Both the position numbers and the translations under genes were made by a program. The notes under the pieces are model-generated. The model ran no database searches. It was not told where the DNA came from and saw only the letters and a program-made list of their open reading frames with translations. Positions 22,812-34,799 of a stretch of DNA of 64,000 bases are shown in pieces. The first letter of the stretch is position 1; the number at the start of each line of letters is the position of its first letter. This stretch comes from Fasciolopsis buskii (lineage: Eukaryota; Platyhelminthes; Trematoda; Plagiorchiida; Fasciolidae). The stretch is from positions 221,189 through 285,188 of the forward strand of contig LUCM01007206.1 in NCBI GenBank assembly GCA_008360955.1, read 5' to 3'.

Positions 22812-24220
22812 TTGGGGATCTGTTGGAGTATTATGAAATCGACTGATGAATCGGTGTGCATCCGCGCGCGCTTCAGAACCCGTAAGTTTAAGGTTCAGCG
22901 AAGGATCAGTGAACTTAAGCATAACTTAATCAATGAATGTTACGTGTTGCTATGTAGAATGATGCACAGTACATCTGTGGTAACTTCAGCAAGTGCGATC
23001 TCCCATTGCAGCACATGACCGAGGAAATTCTTCCGAAAATCGTCTTTAGCAACAGGATGCATGAGAACACTGCAATACATATAACTTTGTTCCTCCGTTT
23101 TGCGCATGGTTTTATTTTTTTTAAATTGTGTTTGTTCGCACTCACTACGCGATTTTACGCTCTCTGGTTTAGGACTCGCTTGAACCATGTGCATGCTTGT
23201 GTACAGTGAAATGGGTTATCATTTTCACTCTTGGTAATCTCATGGTTGAGGTAATTTATTTTATGATCAATTTTGGTAGAATTTGTGAATCAATTGCTTT
23301 TCGAGTTCCACTTTTTCCCAAATACCGTCATGTGAGATAATCTTGTCGGCAAGCAGGGCTGCTCTGCCTAAGACCAGTCTTCGAACAAGGCGATCAGCAT
23401 GGACTGAACGCGGATCGAGAGTGATTTGAGCTATGGTTCAGGCAGGATATCAGAGTCCTAGTCAGCAGATTCGGCAACGGGCGGGCGATGTGTCAAATGG
23501 CAACCAGGCTTACCATGGCTGGCAGGGTTTCACGCCAGCAGCTGCCGCAATCGCCCTTCCCCTGCTGCAACGACACCTAGTTAGGCCATCGCAAGTCTGC
23601 TACTCAGGTGTGTTTAGTGCTAGGTCCACTGCCGATGGGACAAAATGGGTAAGAGGATGGATCCAAGGCGTATGCAAGTTACGTCATCTGGTGGGCAACA
23701 CTGCGGGCTTTAAACTGCAATTGTAGATTTGTGAACCAAAACTTGGAGTTATGGGTTTTATTGACCACAAGTTTAAAATTACGGGAGAATTGGCGGAGTC
23801 TCTGTCTGACAGTGTTCTCGGCTACCCGGACATTGGCAGTTCCCAAAATATTTTAAATGCATACATATTGTGCAATAGAAAAAAGGACAGAAGGGTGGAA
23901 ATTCAGACTCTAATTGTTCATTGCGTTTTAACCTGGGCTCATCAAGGTGGAAGAATTTGGAATGTGACCCAAAATGTATCTTCTATCTGACTTCTATGCT
24001 GCAACTAACTAAGTCCGTCAGCCGATAGAATTAAAGAGCTGTGAGTAAGAAATCGGTTGTGAAAATTGCCTTGTGTATATTATGGCGCCGACGTCGCATC
24101 GACACAACAACAAACGAGGTTGCAAACCACCGCTACCTTTTCCTTGCCACCTACGGTCATGTCGCTGGCTTACGCCGCAATGCTGATTAAAGGGTGAGAA
24201 AAAGGTTAATTGATGTACAA
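22812..24220. other. no gene recognised
   Basis: The 97-codon plus frame at 23,433-23,726 and the others here show no family motif and no shared repeat. Confidence 0.4.
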
Positions 24221-24224
24221 AAGA

Positions 24225-24440
24225 AACCATGAGGATCCAATGAAAATTCCTCCAAAGAACCCAAGGCTATTGATGGAATTTTAGAAGTGGCGTTACCCAC
24301 CTTGACGACAAACCTACAGTAATTAAGTCAGGCGAGAAATCTAGTAGAGAGCCCAAGATCCCATAGCATCAGGCTTATACGGTAGTTATTCTTGGAGAAC
24401 CCTGCCAAAGGCTATCATATTCTACGAATACAGCGTGTAA
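24225..24440 (-). pseudogene. faint CR1/Jockey-like RT relic
   Basis: On the minus strand the stretch reads STRFLA, a stop, then RFVVKVGNATSKIPSIA. This resembles YLADRRFYVKMGNASST in the relic at 3,690-5,430, the segment just before the P-Q-G-S motif. It is short and full of stops, so only the resemblance to that relic supports it. Confidence 0.35.
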
Positions 24441-24444
24441 AACC

Positions 24445-26180
24445 TGTCCGTTTTTACAGACTTCATCAGAGCTACCCATGGCAGTCGGCACACTAGTGAT
24501 ACAGGACCTATCTGGAGGAAACCATGCCGCGGTGGGGAAGGAATCCCGTTATTTGTAGGTGGGCATAAAAAGATTGCTCCGGTATCTGCTAGACGATTTT
24601 CCTAGGTATACTGGTAGGGCGAAGCTGTCCAAATTTGATCGGTGTACGCCTGGTATCCAACTTCTAGTTTGGTGTTTTACTTGCCTCTTACAACATGGAG
24701 GAGCAAATACTGTCGTCAACACAAGCTTGAAAGAGAGAAGCAAACGCGGCGATCTAAAGCCACAAGCTTTCTTCCACAGTGGGGAGGTGAAGCTGATCCA
24801 GTCTCATGGCGCAGTTTCTGTTCAGGCAACGGAGGCGCTTCCGGACTTCACTTGTTTGGTCGTGGGTGGTGAAGAGTAGAGGCTAAAAGGACTGGGTGAA
24901 GAGTGGGACGGGATAAGGTTTGGGTATGTTTGAAGGTGGTTTTGAAGTAGGATTTAAAGGCCTCAGCTACTGGATTGAGAGGTGTGTTCATGGATCGCTG
25001 TAGGTTTCAGTTATAAGGGTGGTAGCTTCAACGGTTTTGGTTGCCCCATGTACTGATAAGGACAGGCTGTTTTTTGAGCACAAAATGGTACCTTCTTCTG
25101 TATACTTCATGGTAGGCCCTGATCTGATCCTTACACTAGTTTCGAAAGACGACGAACTTGTTTGCCCTGAGCTAGACCCGTCAGTTGGAACCTTGCCTAC
25201 ACACGGGATCTCCCATCTCGCAAGGATTTTACCGGGAAGGTAAGACAATGCTTCCCGCAGCTTTGGATTTTGATCCTTTGAGAATTGTGGTTGCCAGCGA
25301 TAGAAACGAGGCTTTCTCGCCTTGCAGCTATATTCTCGGAATTGGTGCCCGTAATTTCGCACCATAAGTGGAGGCTAAAGTAGCCGCTGAATGTTTGAAA
25401 GTTTGACTTATTAAGGAAACGGTTAGATTAGAGTACTTTGGGTGGCTAACCTAGGGCACAGTCGAATTGGGCAAATGCATCATCACTTTTGCCTAGTGGA
25501 GGTGAGTGGTGACTCACATCACTCTGGTGCTTCCGTTTGTAACGAATGATTCCTGCAGGGGGGTTTGGGCCAATTCCAAATCTGTTGATGGTGGGCCCAC
25601 GGTGAAACCTTCATTTTCCAAGTTCCAAGAAAGAGATTTCGGCAGTGGCAGCGATCCGCTTTTTGTCACCTATCTCCAGGGTGCATAAATCCAGGTCCTG
25701 TAGTCGAGACGAATAAGGGCATAAGTAAAGCCTCGCACTGTACCAGGTCTAGGCAATTCTATGGGCAAGATTCCATGGTGCATCGTTTGGCTGCCGTAGG
25801 CGGGTGGCTGAAGTATGTGCTTGTTACATGTGTCACGCAGGTCATCTTGAGGGATTCTTAGTAAGGATCTATGGATCTTGCTTAAGACTGGGAGGGCCAG
25901 CGAGTTGCCGCCGTTGAGAGAAGGACACGTATCCAACTTGCAACAGCCTTGCGGAGATTCACACTTAGTATGAAGATACATTTGTTTTTTGAAGAATGTG
26001 CGGCCAGGTACATCATCGGATGGCGGTGACTTATTTAGAGGAATTTTCTTTAGGAATGGTTGGATTAGTTAGATGAGAATATGGGTTTAGAAAGTTGTGT
26101 TTTTACATGTATAATCGGAACAACAATGAACATGTTCCGTTAGTTGTTCCTTGATGTGCGGTTTGTATTGGGACGGAAGG
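24445..26180. other. no gene recognised; moderately GC-rich
   Basis: Frames up to 125 codons (minus 25,365-24,988) show no motif. The longer frames and base composition suggest older mobile-element or untranslated material rather than host introns, but nothing identifies it. Confidence 0.35.
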
Positions 26181-26184
26181 TGGG

Positions 26185-26295
26185 TCAGGGAAGTTGAAGG
26201 GCAAACAAAAGTCGTTTTTGAGCGCAAAGTATAGGACTATGAAAACGGATGATTACATCTTCCACGGTGCTTAAGAGGCGACATTTTGAAAACCT
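26185..26295 (-). pseudogene. Penelope-like element, C-terminal relic
   Basis: Minus-strand reading FSKCRLLSTVEDVIIRFHSP followed by ILCAQKRLLFALQLP. It matches the C-terminal end of the PLE at 61,449-61,772 (KCRILNTAEAVSIRLCNPPL, CAQKQFVQTLKLP) over about 35 residues, including the C-A-Q-K and L-x-L-P positions. The rest of the 84-codon frame to 26,439 is not PLE-like. It is an old copy of the same or a sister family. Confidence 0.55.
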
Positions 26296-26299
26296 AGAT

Positions 26300-29200
26300 C
26301 GGTTGGCCTCAGACCTTATACATTGCCCGTAAAGTTTGCCCCCTGGCCAGCACCTGGGGCCCTGCACACACAAACCACCTTGTCTCATGTAGGCGAAATT
26401 AGTAGTATGATTGCTATTACCTGGACTTTCCGAGTGCATGACGATCCGGGAGTCAAGAGAGGGTAATCCATTCTTGCATGGCCAATCCTCCTCCCTGACA
26501 GGCGCTGCTTCTATCCTAGCGGTGGCTGGACAAGTTCAATCCCTCGTTTCCCGGAAAACGTTCCGTTTTAACCACGTAGAGTTCCACAATGGCGAGCATA
26601 GCTGCGTCATGCCAACTGGCAACGCCCACAAGCCCTGGCCATTTGCTTCTGCTGTTGCGCAAATCGCCATAGGGCGTTACTGCTCCTTTTTCCACTGCGG
26701 TGTTGTTCTTGTGTTGGATGACTAAGGAGTTGCTACGGCTTTTGCTATGCTGGCCGGTGCAAGAATCGCCGTGAAATATAACTACATTCTTTCGGCCTCT
26801 TATTTATTAGGCTTGCAGCCATGGGAAGCATTCTGTTGGGTCTCATTATTTCACCCTCTACAGACAGCCCTAATGGCTCCCATTCTCCAGAAAATCTATG
26901 AACCTCACTATTTTAGATGAAAATGGCTGGACGTTTGGGGGTGCGTTCCACCTTGTTTTTCTTGAGGGGTGTTGGGAATTCTTCCCCTAGCTCTACCAAA
27001 AAGACCTGAGCTGCATTTTGCCCGTTACTTGAGCCATCAAGCATTACATGATAGCTTCCTTCTGTCACACGAGGTTGTGACAACACCGTTTATTTGTCTA
27101 CCTCTAGTTGATTCACCTGCAAACCCAACTATTATGGGCCTTGCCGCACCGTCAGCCCGGAAAATGGGAGGATTTGTAAGTGTAAACACTCGTTTTGCCT
27201 ACGCAGGAACTGGAATTCCTGCCACGGGGAAGGTGTGCATTACCTGCCTGCGATTCAGCTCTTCTCTGATCCTTTATGCTCGAATTACATTAGCATCTTA
27301 CTGCTCGCAAAACAATATATCGGCTGGGGTCAAAGCTGATGCTTTCTGACCAGTTTCTCTACCTCGGCAAATTCCAGACAGACGTTACTTCCGGGTGTGG
27401 CCACTGAAGTCTTGGATATTTTCTGGCTTGCCCCTGAATTTCCCACGGTTTTCTCTTGTAGTCACTCTTCCGATGTCACTGCACTAGCCGGGCTCGCGGA
27501 TGTGGTGACTGAAAAGTCTTACTTGCGTCTGTTTATCACCTCCAGAGGCCATTCCCTTCGGGCGCTTGCCATAATCGCTTAAGAGGTGATCTGATTTACT
27601 TTGGGTGTCCCCACACGGCCCTAATGAACATAGGCATGAGGCCCTGGCTACCCACTTCCTCATTCGCTGTACTGCCCCGGGAAGGTAGCCAAGGAAACCT
27701 CCTTGACCGCCGGCATATCCTACCTGTTCTGGCAGTAGATTCGGTAAAATCCCGTCTTAGTTCCCGTGCACTTCGGATATGTTCAGCTTTTGAATACACC
27801 GCGGTGAATACCTTTCACCATGCCTTTTCTAAAATAAGCACTAATGTTCCCTGAAAGCACGATAAAGATTGAAAAAATTTCAAACAAAAAACAAGCGCTG
27901 AGACAATTTGCGCGAAACTTTGGACAAAATGTGAAAAGAGCGTCAGCAGAAACGGATGTGGGCGGACTATCTTCTCACATAAAGAAAAACTTGAAATAGC
28001 ACAACGCGAAAGATTTTACGATGTTCGTGGTGTAATAATCGGGTTACTTCACCTCTTCAACAAAAGCGCAGTTGTACGCACGTACTCGAGAAATCAAATA
28101 GCACTTCGATACAAGTTAAGCGCAAGCTGTGATTTTGCCTCATGCTGATTTTTGTTTTCGTTTGGAAAATTATCACTATTTCAGTGCGATAAACTCCGCG
28201 GAGAAGGCGGCAGTACAAGCAAGGGAACCATTAGGTCTATAAACCCAAACCTCGAGCAATAATTTAAACTGCAGAAATTCAATGTCAAATATTGAAATGC
28301 TTAAAGTATAACCTGGGGCACAGCTTCCAGGGCTCTCAGAAAAGCATTTTAAAATAAAGCTATTTTGTCTGGTTTCTTGCTCTGTAAAAAGCTACCGAAT
28401 TGTTTGTACCAATCAAGAGTTATATATGCCAATCCGTGGCGCGTTTCTCAATTGGCCTTTCGCGGTCCTGATTGTCCTCGTTGGCCGTCTGCGAAGCAAA
28501 TAAAAGTATGTAACAATACTCCAAGATTTATAATGAAGTACTTTTTATTGGTAACTATATTACATATCCCATATGTAAAGTAATCAACTTCCATGGTCGT
28601 CGTTTAGTCCCAATTTCCTGCATTACCAAGTTCTACGTCTCTTCAAGTTCTTGGGATCTCTTTCACTTCTGATAAATAAAAAGGTGCTACACATTTCACG
28701 GCTATCATCCAAGGTGTTATAACCTGGAAAGTTCCAGCGGGGTTATCTTTGACAACCAGTGGGTTCACTCACCGCGCAAACCAGCTTACATTGTTAAGTC
28801 ATCAGTAAAGTTCACTTCCGTTTGCACAGAAAAAATGACTCTATGGATGAACTGAACACTCCGATGGGTGATTTTTCAACGGGCTTCCCTAGGTTGCAAG
28901 ACTGTGGGATTTAAAATTAGTTCTCTTAATGTTTGGTGGGGTGGCATCCCGCTCATATACCCGCTTAACTATGCTTGTATGTTACATGAACACCTAAAAG
29001 GCAACAGTGGATCTAGTCACTCATACTCCAGTTAATCTTTTCACTTTCGGAAGACTGTGTTAGCACGGGCCCCAGCACCAAAACAGCAAAGTGTCGTCAA
29101 ATAGTACCCATGTCGTCACCAAGTCATGCACACAGGAGTATGAACCATCCACATGAGTTCGGAAACAGGACTATGCAGAGTCGAATTATGTTCATAAAAC

Positions 29201-29590
29201 GGGCGATTTGGAGACTGCTTCCCAACGCACTGCAACAGCTGTCTTTCGGGGGTCGACTCTGTGCTCTTTTGTCCCCGATGGTAATGATTTAAGGACTATT
29301 TTTCCTAACCACTTGAAAAATTTCCATTGGGACGATTTGGAAGACGATGTATTGCTTGGGCCTAGATCCGGCGCTTGTTCGAAAATTTTCACTTCCCTAC
29401 AGAGAATGGCGGTCTTGGACGGTCTAAACCAGGGCGGCACAAACGGGTTCGTGATAACCGTGGCCCCATTTTCAGCCCAGAAGGAATCCCTTGAAACTTC
29501 AGGTTGTGCCCTTGTGTCAGTTCAAAAAGATCGTTAGCTTCTGTGCCGGTCAAACCTTCACAATCGCTAAAGTTTGTATCAGGTCTGCCA
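26300..29590. other. no gene recognised; run of unexplained plus-strand frames 26,411-27,854
   Basis: Four plus-strand frames of 60-126 codons follow one another at 26,411-26,725, 26,969-27,349, 27,397-27,582 and 27,624-27,854. They do not read as a known domain on either strand. They may be the antisense of a decayed element ORF or chance in GC-richer DNA. From 27,860 to 29,590 nothing was recognised. Confidence 0.35.
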
Positions 29591-29599
29591 TAGGGCTTG

Positions 29600-30200
29600 G
29601 TAATAGCTAAAGGCTGGAGTCCAGCCATAAACATTTCCCACAGCTCTTCCAAAGAATGAACATTCGTTGTACCATTCTAAATAATTGCAACATTCATTGC
29701 AGTTTCTCGAGGCTATAGTTTTGTGCCATCTGGATAAGCCAGGCAGGTGTACCAGAACAATGACAAGTGGTACATATAAACAAAAAAGTGCAGAAACCCA
29801 ATGAAGGAAACGTTGCTGATGACATGGTAACATTTCTGCTGGGAAGATCTCTGACAAGCTTCTCCAACCAGCTCGGTAGCGAACAACTAACCTCAAGTAC
29901 CTTTTAGTTATCTCGTATTCTGACATGCCGGCCTTGTTGAATGCTTAAAATAAGACCTGTACACAACATCCATTCAACGACAAGCGGCCTCAACGGGCCC
30001 TCAAGATTTCCGATCAAGTATTGGGTCGGAGATAAAGCATTTGGAGAAAATCCATATTTTTCACGGCTTATAAGATACTTATCAAATGAATGACTCCTTA
30101 ACTTCTCAGCAACCACTCGATTCATAACCAGCGGCCTATGATTGAGTTACTTGCCTCGTGCACTCCCTCCTGAACTGAAGACATGACCGCTGGGTAAGTA
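29600..30200 (-). pseudogene. possible LINE RT relic
   Basis: Minus-strand frame 30,125-29,904 reads RVVAEKLRSHSFDKYLISRE and then KYGFSPNALSPTQYLIGN. This resembles the I-x-x-x-L-x-x-x-x-L-L-S-x-x-Q-Y-G-F-x-x-x-x-S-T segment of CR1/Jockey-like RTs. A frame-shifted continuation has AFNKAGMSEYE where K-A-F-D-K-V-x-H-x would be expected. No ADD box could be read. The call rests on one segment only. Confidence 0.3.
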
Positions 30201-30209
30201 GATTTCCAG

Positions 30210-32185
30210 TCGCCGACGACTGATTGGATAGTTCAGCGAGAGCAGCGTAAGCGGCCGTAGGCATTTCTTCTCAAGGGCTGGAGAGACTAGTTCAAGTCCC
30301 GGAGCTTAAGATGTTTATAAGTGTGACACTTCATTGACAGTGGAAAACCCCAGGATGGGAAGCAGTGTAAAGCATGACAGACGGACACTTCAACGACTCC
30401 GGAGAGTAGACCGAAAGAAGCCGTTCGCCATGGAGCTCTGTCTTTTCGACCTGTCTCAGGCAACATAGAAACAACACCGTCAGCCCTATTCTGCCCATGT
30501 ATTTACACAGACAAACCTCTGGATATAGTGGCCGATTAAATCATCAAGGGCTCTGACTGACATAATCGTTTGACCAGCCTGATTGGGACAGAGGCCGTCC
30601 ATAGAACTGTGTTTCATCTGCATTTCACCATGAATTCTCGGAACACCCACCAAGTGCGACTTCGGGGTATCTACGGCGAATGTAATTTTGATGAAAACCG
30701 CGGAGTCCACAGGGTGTTCGGTCTAGGGCATCTTCATAGAGCAAATAGTGACAGCAGACTAAGCGAATCATTCCGAGTTGCCGAAGGTGTTTTCTTTACT
30801 GCCATTTGAAGACGAACTAGCTGCATATCGTCCATCTCCCCTATGTTGGGTTCGAGATGCGGTCTCTTGGGGAAATTACCCCGCAATACCAATGGGCACG
30901 GTAATGTACGTGGTAGCTGCCAGCACCAAAATCAAAGCAGCCACTACAGTGAGTACTTGACAACCTTGGAGACAGGACCAAATCCAGGAAGGACGCCTGA
31001 AAAGCAGCAAGTCTTTTGGGCTCCGGAACTTATCGAAAGACCGCATAGTTGTCAACGAAATCCAGTAAATCCTTAGAGAATTGGTCGGCTTCTGAGAGGC
31101 AACATCCATAAACCCAGCTGACGTTAGGAACGCTTAAATTCCTGAAGAATAGACAGTACCCATCGCAAGCCAAATAGCACAGTTCGCCCTAGGAAACCGT
31201 GCAAGCGGCAGCCAAGTGCTAATAACGACAGTGACTGTCGTCGAACCACTTCCGGAGAATGCTTTCCTACAGCTATCAGAGTATGTACGGCTCTGGAGCA
31301 GTGATACAAGTACACCGCAATAAACGAAAGCACGACACCATCATCTGAAATTGATGAGACCTAGTCGTACCGGAGAATGTCTATCCAGGAAGAGCGTTCT
31401 CATGATCACCTACAGTTAGCATAAGGCGCGATTTTAAGTTATTGCAATTGCTTGGCTTTAGAAGAATGGGAAAGTTACCGACAAAGATCCCGAACAAACC
31501 TGATTTCTCAGTGCTAGAGATAGACTAATGACGTAGGACCCTCTCTTGGGCATGCCGAAGCGTGGTCTTCACCGTTTATCGAAGGAAATCCTGTGAACAA
31601 TCTAACCGACATTTACAAAGAATGGTAAGGGATTCAAATATGCCAACATTTTAGATTATAATTGGCTACATATAGATGTAAGAACACTTTATGGTTTCTG
31701 TCAGTTTTTTCCGCCTTCTCAATTTGGAGGGAAGGATTAAAAATACCTATCATATAGAGAAGCTTAGAAACGTAACTCAAAGTCAAAGTCAGTGTTACCT
31801 GTATTTTATGGTCTTCCTGTTTTGTCCTAAGCTTAGTGAACAACACTTGTGTATATGTGCATAAAATGTAGTTAATCTGATCAGTCAACATTTTTTGCTT
31901 TGAGATGAGAGGTAAATAATAATCCGTTATTCAGTCTCATCTGGCTATACTAGAAAAGTATTTACTTACTGGGTGTTGTTATCAGCTGGTTCTTCAGAAA
32001 ATTAACATTGAACTATGTTTAAGCCCATAAGAAGTATCCGACATCTTAAGAGTAAGGAAAAATACACCATCCATCCATCTATAATACATGTAAAGAAAAC
32101 AAATCAGAAGGACGGCTTTAGGTAATTGCATAAATGATACCAAAGAGTGATACCGGATTGGATTCAACATTTGTCTTATTAAATA
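30210..32185. other. no gene recognised
   Basis: A B-box-like AGTTCAAGTCCC at about 30,291-30,302 has no convincing A box. Frames up to 92 codons show no motif. After about 31,600 the sequence becomes AT-rich. Confidence 0.4.
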
Positions 32186-32190
32186 ACAGA

Positions 32191-33360
32191 TTAGGAGCTT
32201 ACACAACAAATTATTATAAATGCTGTCATAGTTCTGCTGTCTGTGGTCCGAGCACTAAGGCTGCAAACAAAATTCCAAGAGATGTAAAAATCCATATGCA
32301 GACCTAGGAGCATAAATAAATAAATAAATAAATATGTAACATCGGCTTGAAAATATGTCGGCCGACTGATACTGATGTGACCCACATCAGGTCTGTTCTT
32401 TTTGTAGAAGCTTGTTGAGCGGACCGCGTATGCAAAGGATTCCGAGAGAAAGGTGCTGTAATAGTTAGTTAGGCCAAGAAACGCACTGAGAGATGGGACG
32501 TAATTTAGTGCGGGCATTTTCTGAGTTGCCTTGATGTTCTCCTGGCCTGAATGATGGCCGTAAGGATCGAATATGAACCCGATGTACTTGATTTTGTTTG
32601 CGAATAATTGGCACTTCCTTGCGTAAGCACAAGTCAGAGTCACTTCTGCGTTAAAGGACTGTTGTCAAGCGGTCGTACAAGTTATCTGCAGAGTTTCCAG
32701 TCGTGATGTCGTCGAGATATGTCGACACTCTCGTTGGCCCGATAGTATGGCATTTCTCGCGTGCCAAAATATTTCTGGGTCAGTCTTTACGCCAAACGGT
32801 AACCGAGTGAATTGGTAAAGACCATTATGGGTGTTGACTGTTAGTATCTTCCATGTTTCAGGGGTTGCTTTTATCTCGAAAATATGCCTCGGTCAAATCC
32901 AGATCTGCAGAACAAGCACCACCATTGGGAATAGTGAACACGTCTTCAGGAGTCAGCAGCAGACAGCGGTCACCCTCTAGTGCGGCGTTTATCCCGGTGG
33001 AGAAGTCAGCACAAAGGCGTATACTGTCATTTGCTTTTACCACGCCAACGATTGGTGCCGCCCACTGGAATGATGGTATGGGGGCCAAAACCCCTGGTCC
33101 TCAGGACACTTTAGCTCCTAGTCCAATTGATGTAGGACGGTACCGGACGTTTTGGGCGGAAGACAGGCTGAACGCCTTTCATCAATTGTACGGTATACTG
33201 GTACTTGGTTCAGCGACCGATATCGTCTTTGAAAGCGGAAGGGAACGGTTTCACAAATGTATCCGCGGACTGCTGGGGCATTGCCAGAATATATCAGTTG
33301 GCAAACTGCTGAGGATTATTTCCTCCATTCAGTCGGCACCAAACATGGTGATGTCGGGTT
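32191..33360 (-). pseudogene. Ty3/Gypsy reverse transcriptase, second lineage
   Basis: Minus-strand RT of a Gypsy element different from the one at 22 kb. The segment 33,088-32,858 has FQWAAPIVGVVKANDSIRLC, ADFSTGINAALEGD, FTIPNGGACSADLDLTEAYF (family W-A-A-P-I-V-x-V-x-K, A-D-F-S-T-G-L-N and L-D-L-A-D-A-Y). The active site reads STYLDDITTGNSADNLYDRL with YLDD at 32,719-32,708. The segment 32,643-32,191 has KIKYIGFIFDPYGHHSGQEN and AFLGLTNYYSTFL, the usual connection to RNase H. It breaks off after about 32,340 into AT-rich sequence with an AAAT microsatellite. Frameshifts separate the pieces; the YLDD aspartates are intact. Confidence 0.85.
32311..32335. repeat. (AAAT)n microsatellite
   Basis: Six consecutive tetranucleotide units lying where the RT similarity ends. 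Confidence 0.9.
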
Positions 33361-33600
33361 TCGCTACGTAACAGTGTCGAAATCGATTTGTCGTTGGGGT
33401 TGACGGTGCACTGGAGCTGCCCGGTTAACTCAAAAGCACCATCACAGCCACTGGTCACCATCATTGATGTTGATTGGACAGGCGGCTGGCCAACGTCGTT
33501 CCATGTTGCGTTGGATATGATAGATATGTCTAAAGCGGTGTCCAGTTGAAGTCGGACTGAATGATTGTTTATACTGACCGTGATAAACTATTTGCGATCG
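33361..33600 (-). pseudogene. Ty3/Gypsy aspartic protease, active site changed
   Basis: Minus-strand retropepsin-like segment between the zinc knuckle and RT of the second Gypsy element. It reads FITVSINNHSVRLQLDTALD then ISIISNATW, followed by a Q-P-P-x-Q-x-T-S-x-x-V segment and LTGQLQCTVN. The catalytic D-T/S-G of aspartic proteases stands as DTA within LDTALD (33,545-33,528), which would inactivate it. One stop precedes the domain. Its position directly before the RT is as expected for Gypsy Pol. Confidence 0.7.
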
Positions 33601-33639
33601 GTGGCATTTAAACGATATGCTGCAACAAGGCAGTCATTA

Positions 33640-33875
33640 CCTGGCTTTGACTTGATAGGATTGAAAGAAGCCGGTCGTTTGGCTTGGCAGAACTGGTGTT
33701 CGTGGCACACACAACGATATTGTCTGCAGTGATATGTGCGGAACGGGCAGAGTTTGTGGAATTGCCAAGCTGCACAGTACCTGCAGGACGAGGGCTGCTT
33801 GGGCGATTCAGACTTTTGACATATGCACGACTTCTGAGTTGACGTAGATGGGTTGTGAGCATCGACTGTTAACAT
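33640..33875 (-). pseudogene. Gag zinc-knuckle region of second Gypsy element
   Basis: Minus-strand reading SCRYCAAWQFHKLCPFRTYH then CRQYRCVCHEHQFC. The first knuckle is C-x2-C-x5-H-x2-C. The second is damaged, since its second cysteine reads Y. This matches the C-x-x-C-x-x-W-H-x-x-x-x-C-P-F-R knuckle pair of a Gypsy lineage common in flatworms and other invertebrates. It would bind element RNA during packaging. Confidence 0.7.
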
Positions 33876-33899
33876 TGTGGACTGATCTCTTCTGCTCCT

Positions 33900-34530
33900 A
33901 AATCATTGCTGCGCCGTGCCTCAAGTTAATTAAATGTTAGCTTTCATCCACGAGTTGTTGCAGTGTCGTATCTGGTTGTTGCTCGATTTTGGCTAGCAAG
34001 CGCGTGCGTAAGTCGAGATGGCTTGACGATTGAAGCCAACAAATGAAGATTGCACACCGGGATTGGTCTTCTGTTAGGGTTTGAACCTGCTGCACTCAAG
34101 ATTGACGATTCTTGCACATGTTACCAGATCGTCAGCATCACATTTAATAAATTTTAGACATTGATATCGAGTATTAAACAGCGGAGACGGATCACCAAGA
34201 ATTTTCCTTAGAGTCCGAATATTCTGATTAAATGTTTGATTTTATGGTTCATCTGGTAAAATGAAATTAACATACCATGTATGTTGTGCAGGCCCAAGTT
34301 TTCGGAGGAGTAAACGCACCTTGGTTCAGTCGTCTTTATCCGCCAAGTCAACAGTAGCGGTTGGAGCAGAATTCGAATGTAACACCAGACCGTAGGTCTG
34401 ATGGAATTTCAGGACTGACAGATGTGATCAAGTTCCCGATTTGATAAATTAGGGCTTCCATCAGCTTGAACTAGGCTTGAAACACTTTTTTCAAGTCTGC
34501 ATCCATTATCGTCATCGCCCGACTGCGTCG
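33900..34530 (-). pseudogene. Gag (matrix/capsid part) of second Gypsy element
   Basis: Minus-strand Gag remnant upstream of the zinc knuckle. Readable blocks are LRKILGDPSPLFNTRYQCLK (family I-x-x-L-x-x-x-F-G), the helical STYAHALLAKIEQQPDTTLQ and QLVDES, then LINLRHGAAMI. A possible start MTIMDADLKKVF lies at about 34,520. There are several frameshifts. Just upstream (34,560-34,545) the minus strand reads TTCAACAAATCTGGCGACGG: an ACA-type LTR end followed by a TGGCGAC primer-site-like sequence. The LTR itself is not proven. Confidence 0.6.
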
Positions 34531-34544
34531 AGTTCAAGAGACCC

Positions 34545-34740
34545 CGTCGCCAGATTTGTTGAATTTCCTAGTTGAGATGATGAGTACGCAACAGTGAGGA
34601 ACAAGAGGCTAACACTGGACGTGGGCTGCAAAAACGTATTGGTTTGCAAATTCGTCATAGTTACTGGCAATGATTTTTGTAATGCAGCGTGGGTGAAATG
34701 TTATACCATATATACATTATATATACATATGTAGCACAAA
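34545..34740 (-). repeat. candidate 5' LTR of second Gypsy element (unproven)
   Basis: On the minus strand a stretch from about 34,740 (TGTGCTACATATG) to about 34,552 (CAACA) could be a short LTR bounded by TG and CA, directly before a TCTGGCGACGG primer-binding-like site and the gag start. No matching 3' LTR was found below 32,190, so this is only a positional guess. It contains a TA-rich microsatellite (34,701-34,731). Confidence 0.25.
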
Positions 34741-34799
34741 TGTGAATTCAGTTAGCGTGTCATGAAGGATGAAGACAATGAGCGAAAAAGAAAGAAGGA

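Noticed and set aside
30280..30310. B-box-like AGTTCAAGTCCC suggesting a tRNA gene or SINE.
   Set aside because: There is no credible A box, cloverleaf or shared tail with the SINE family.
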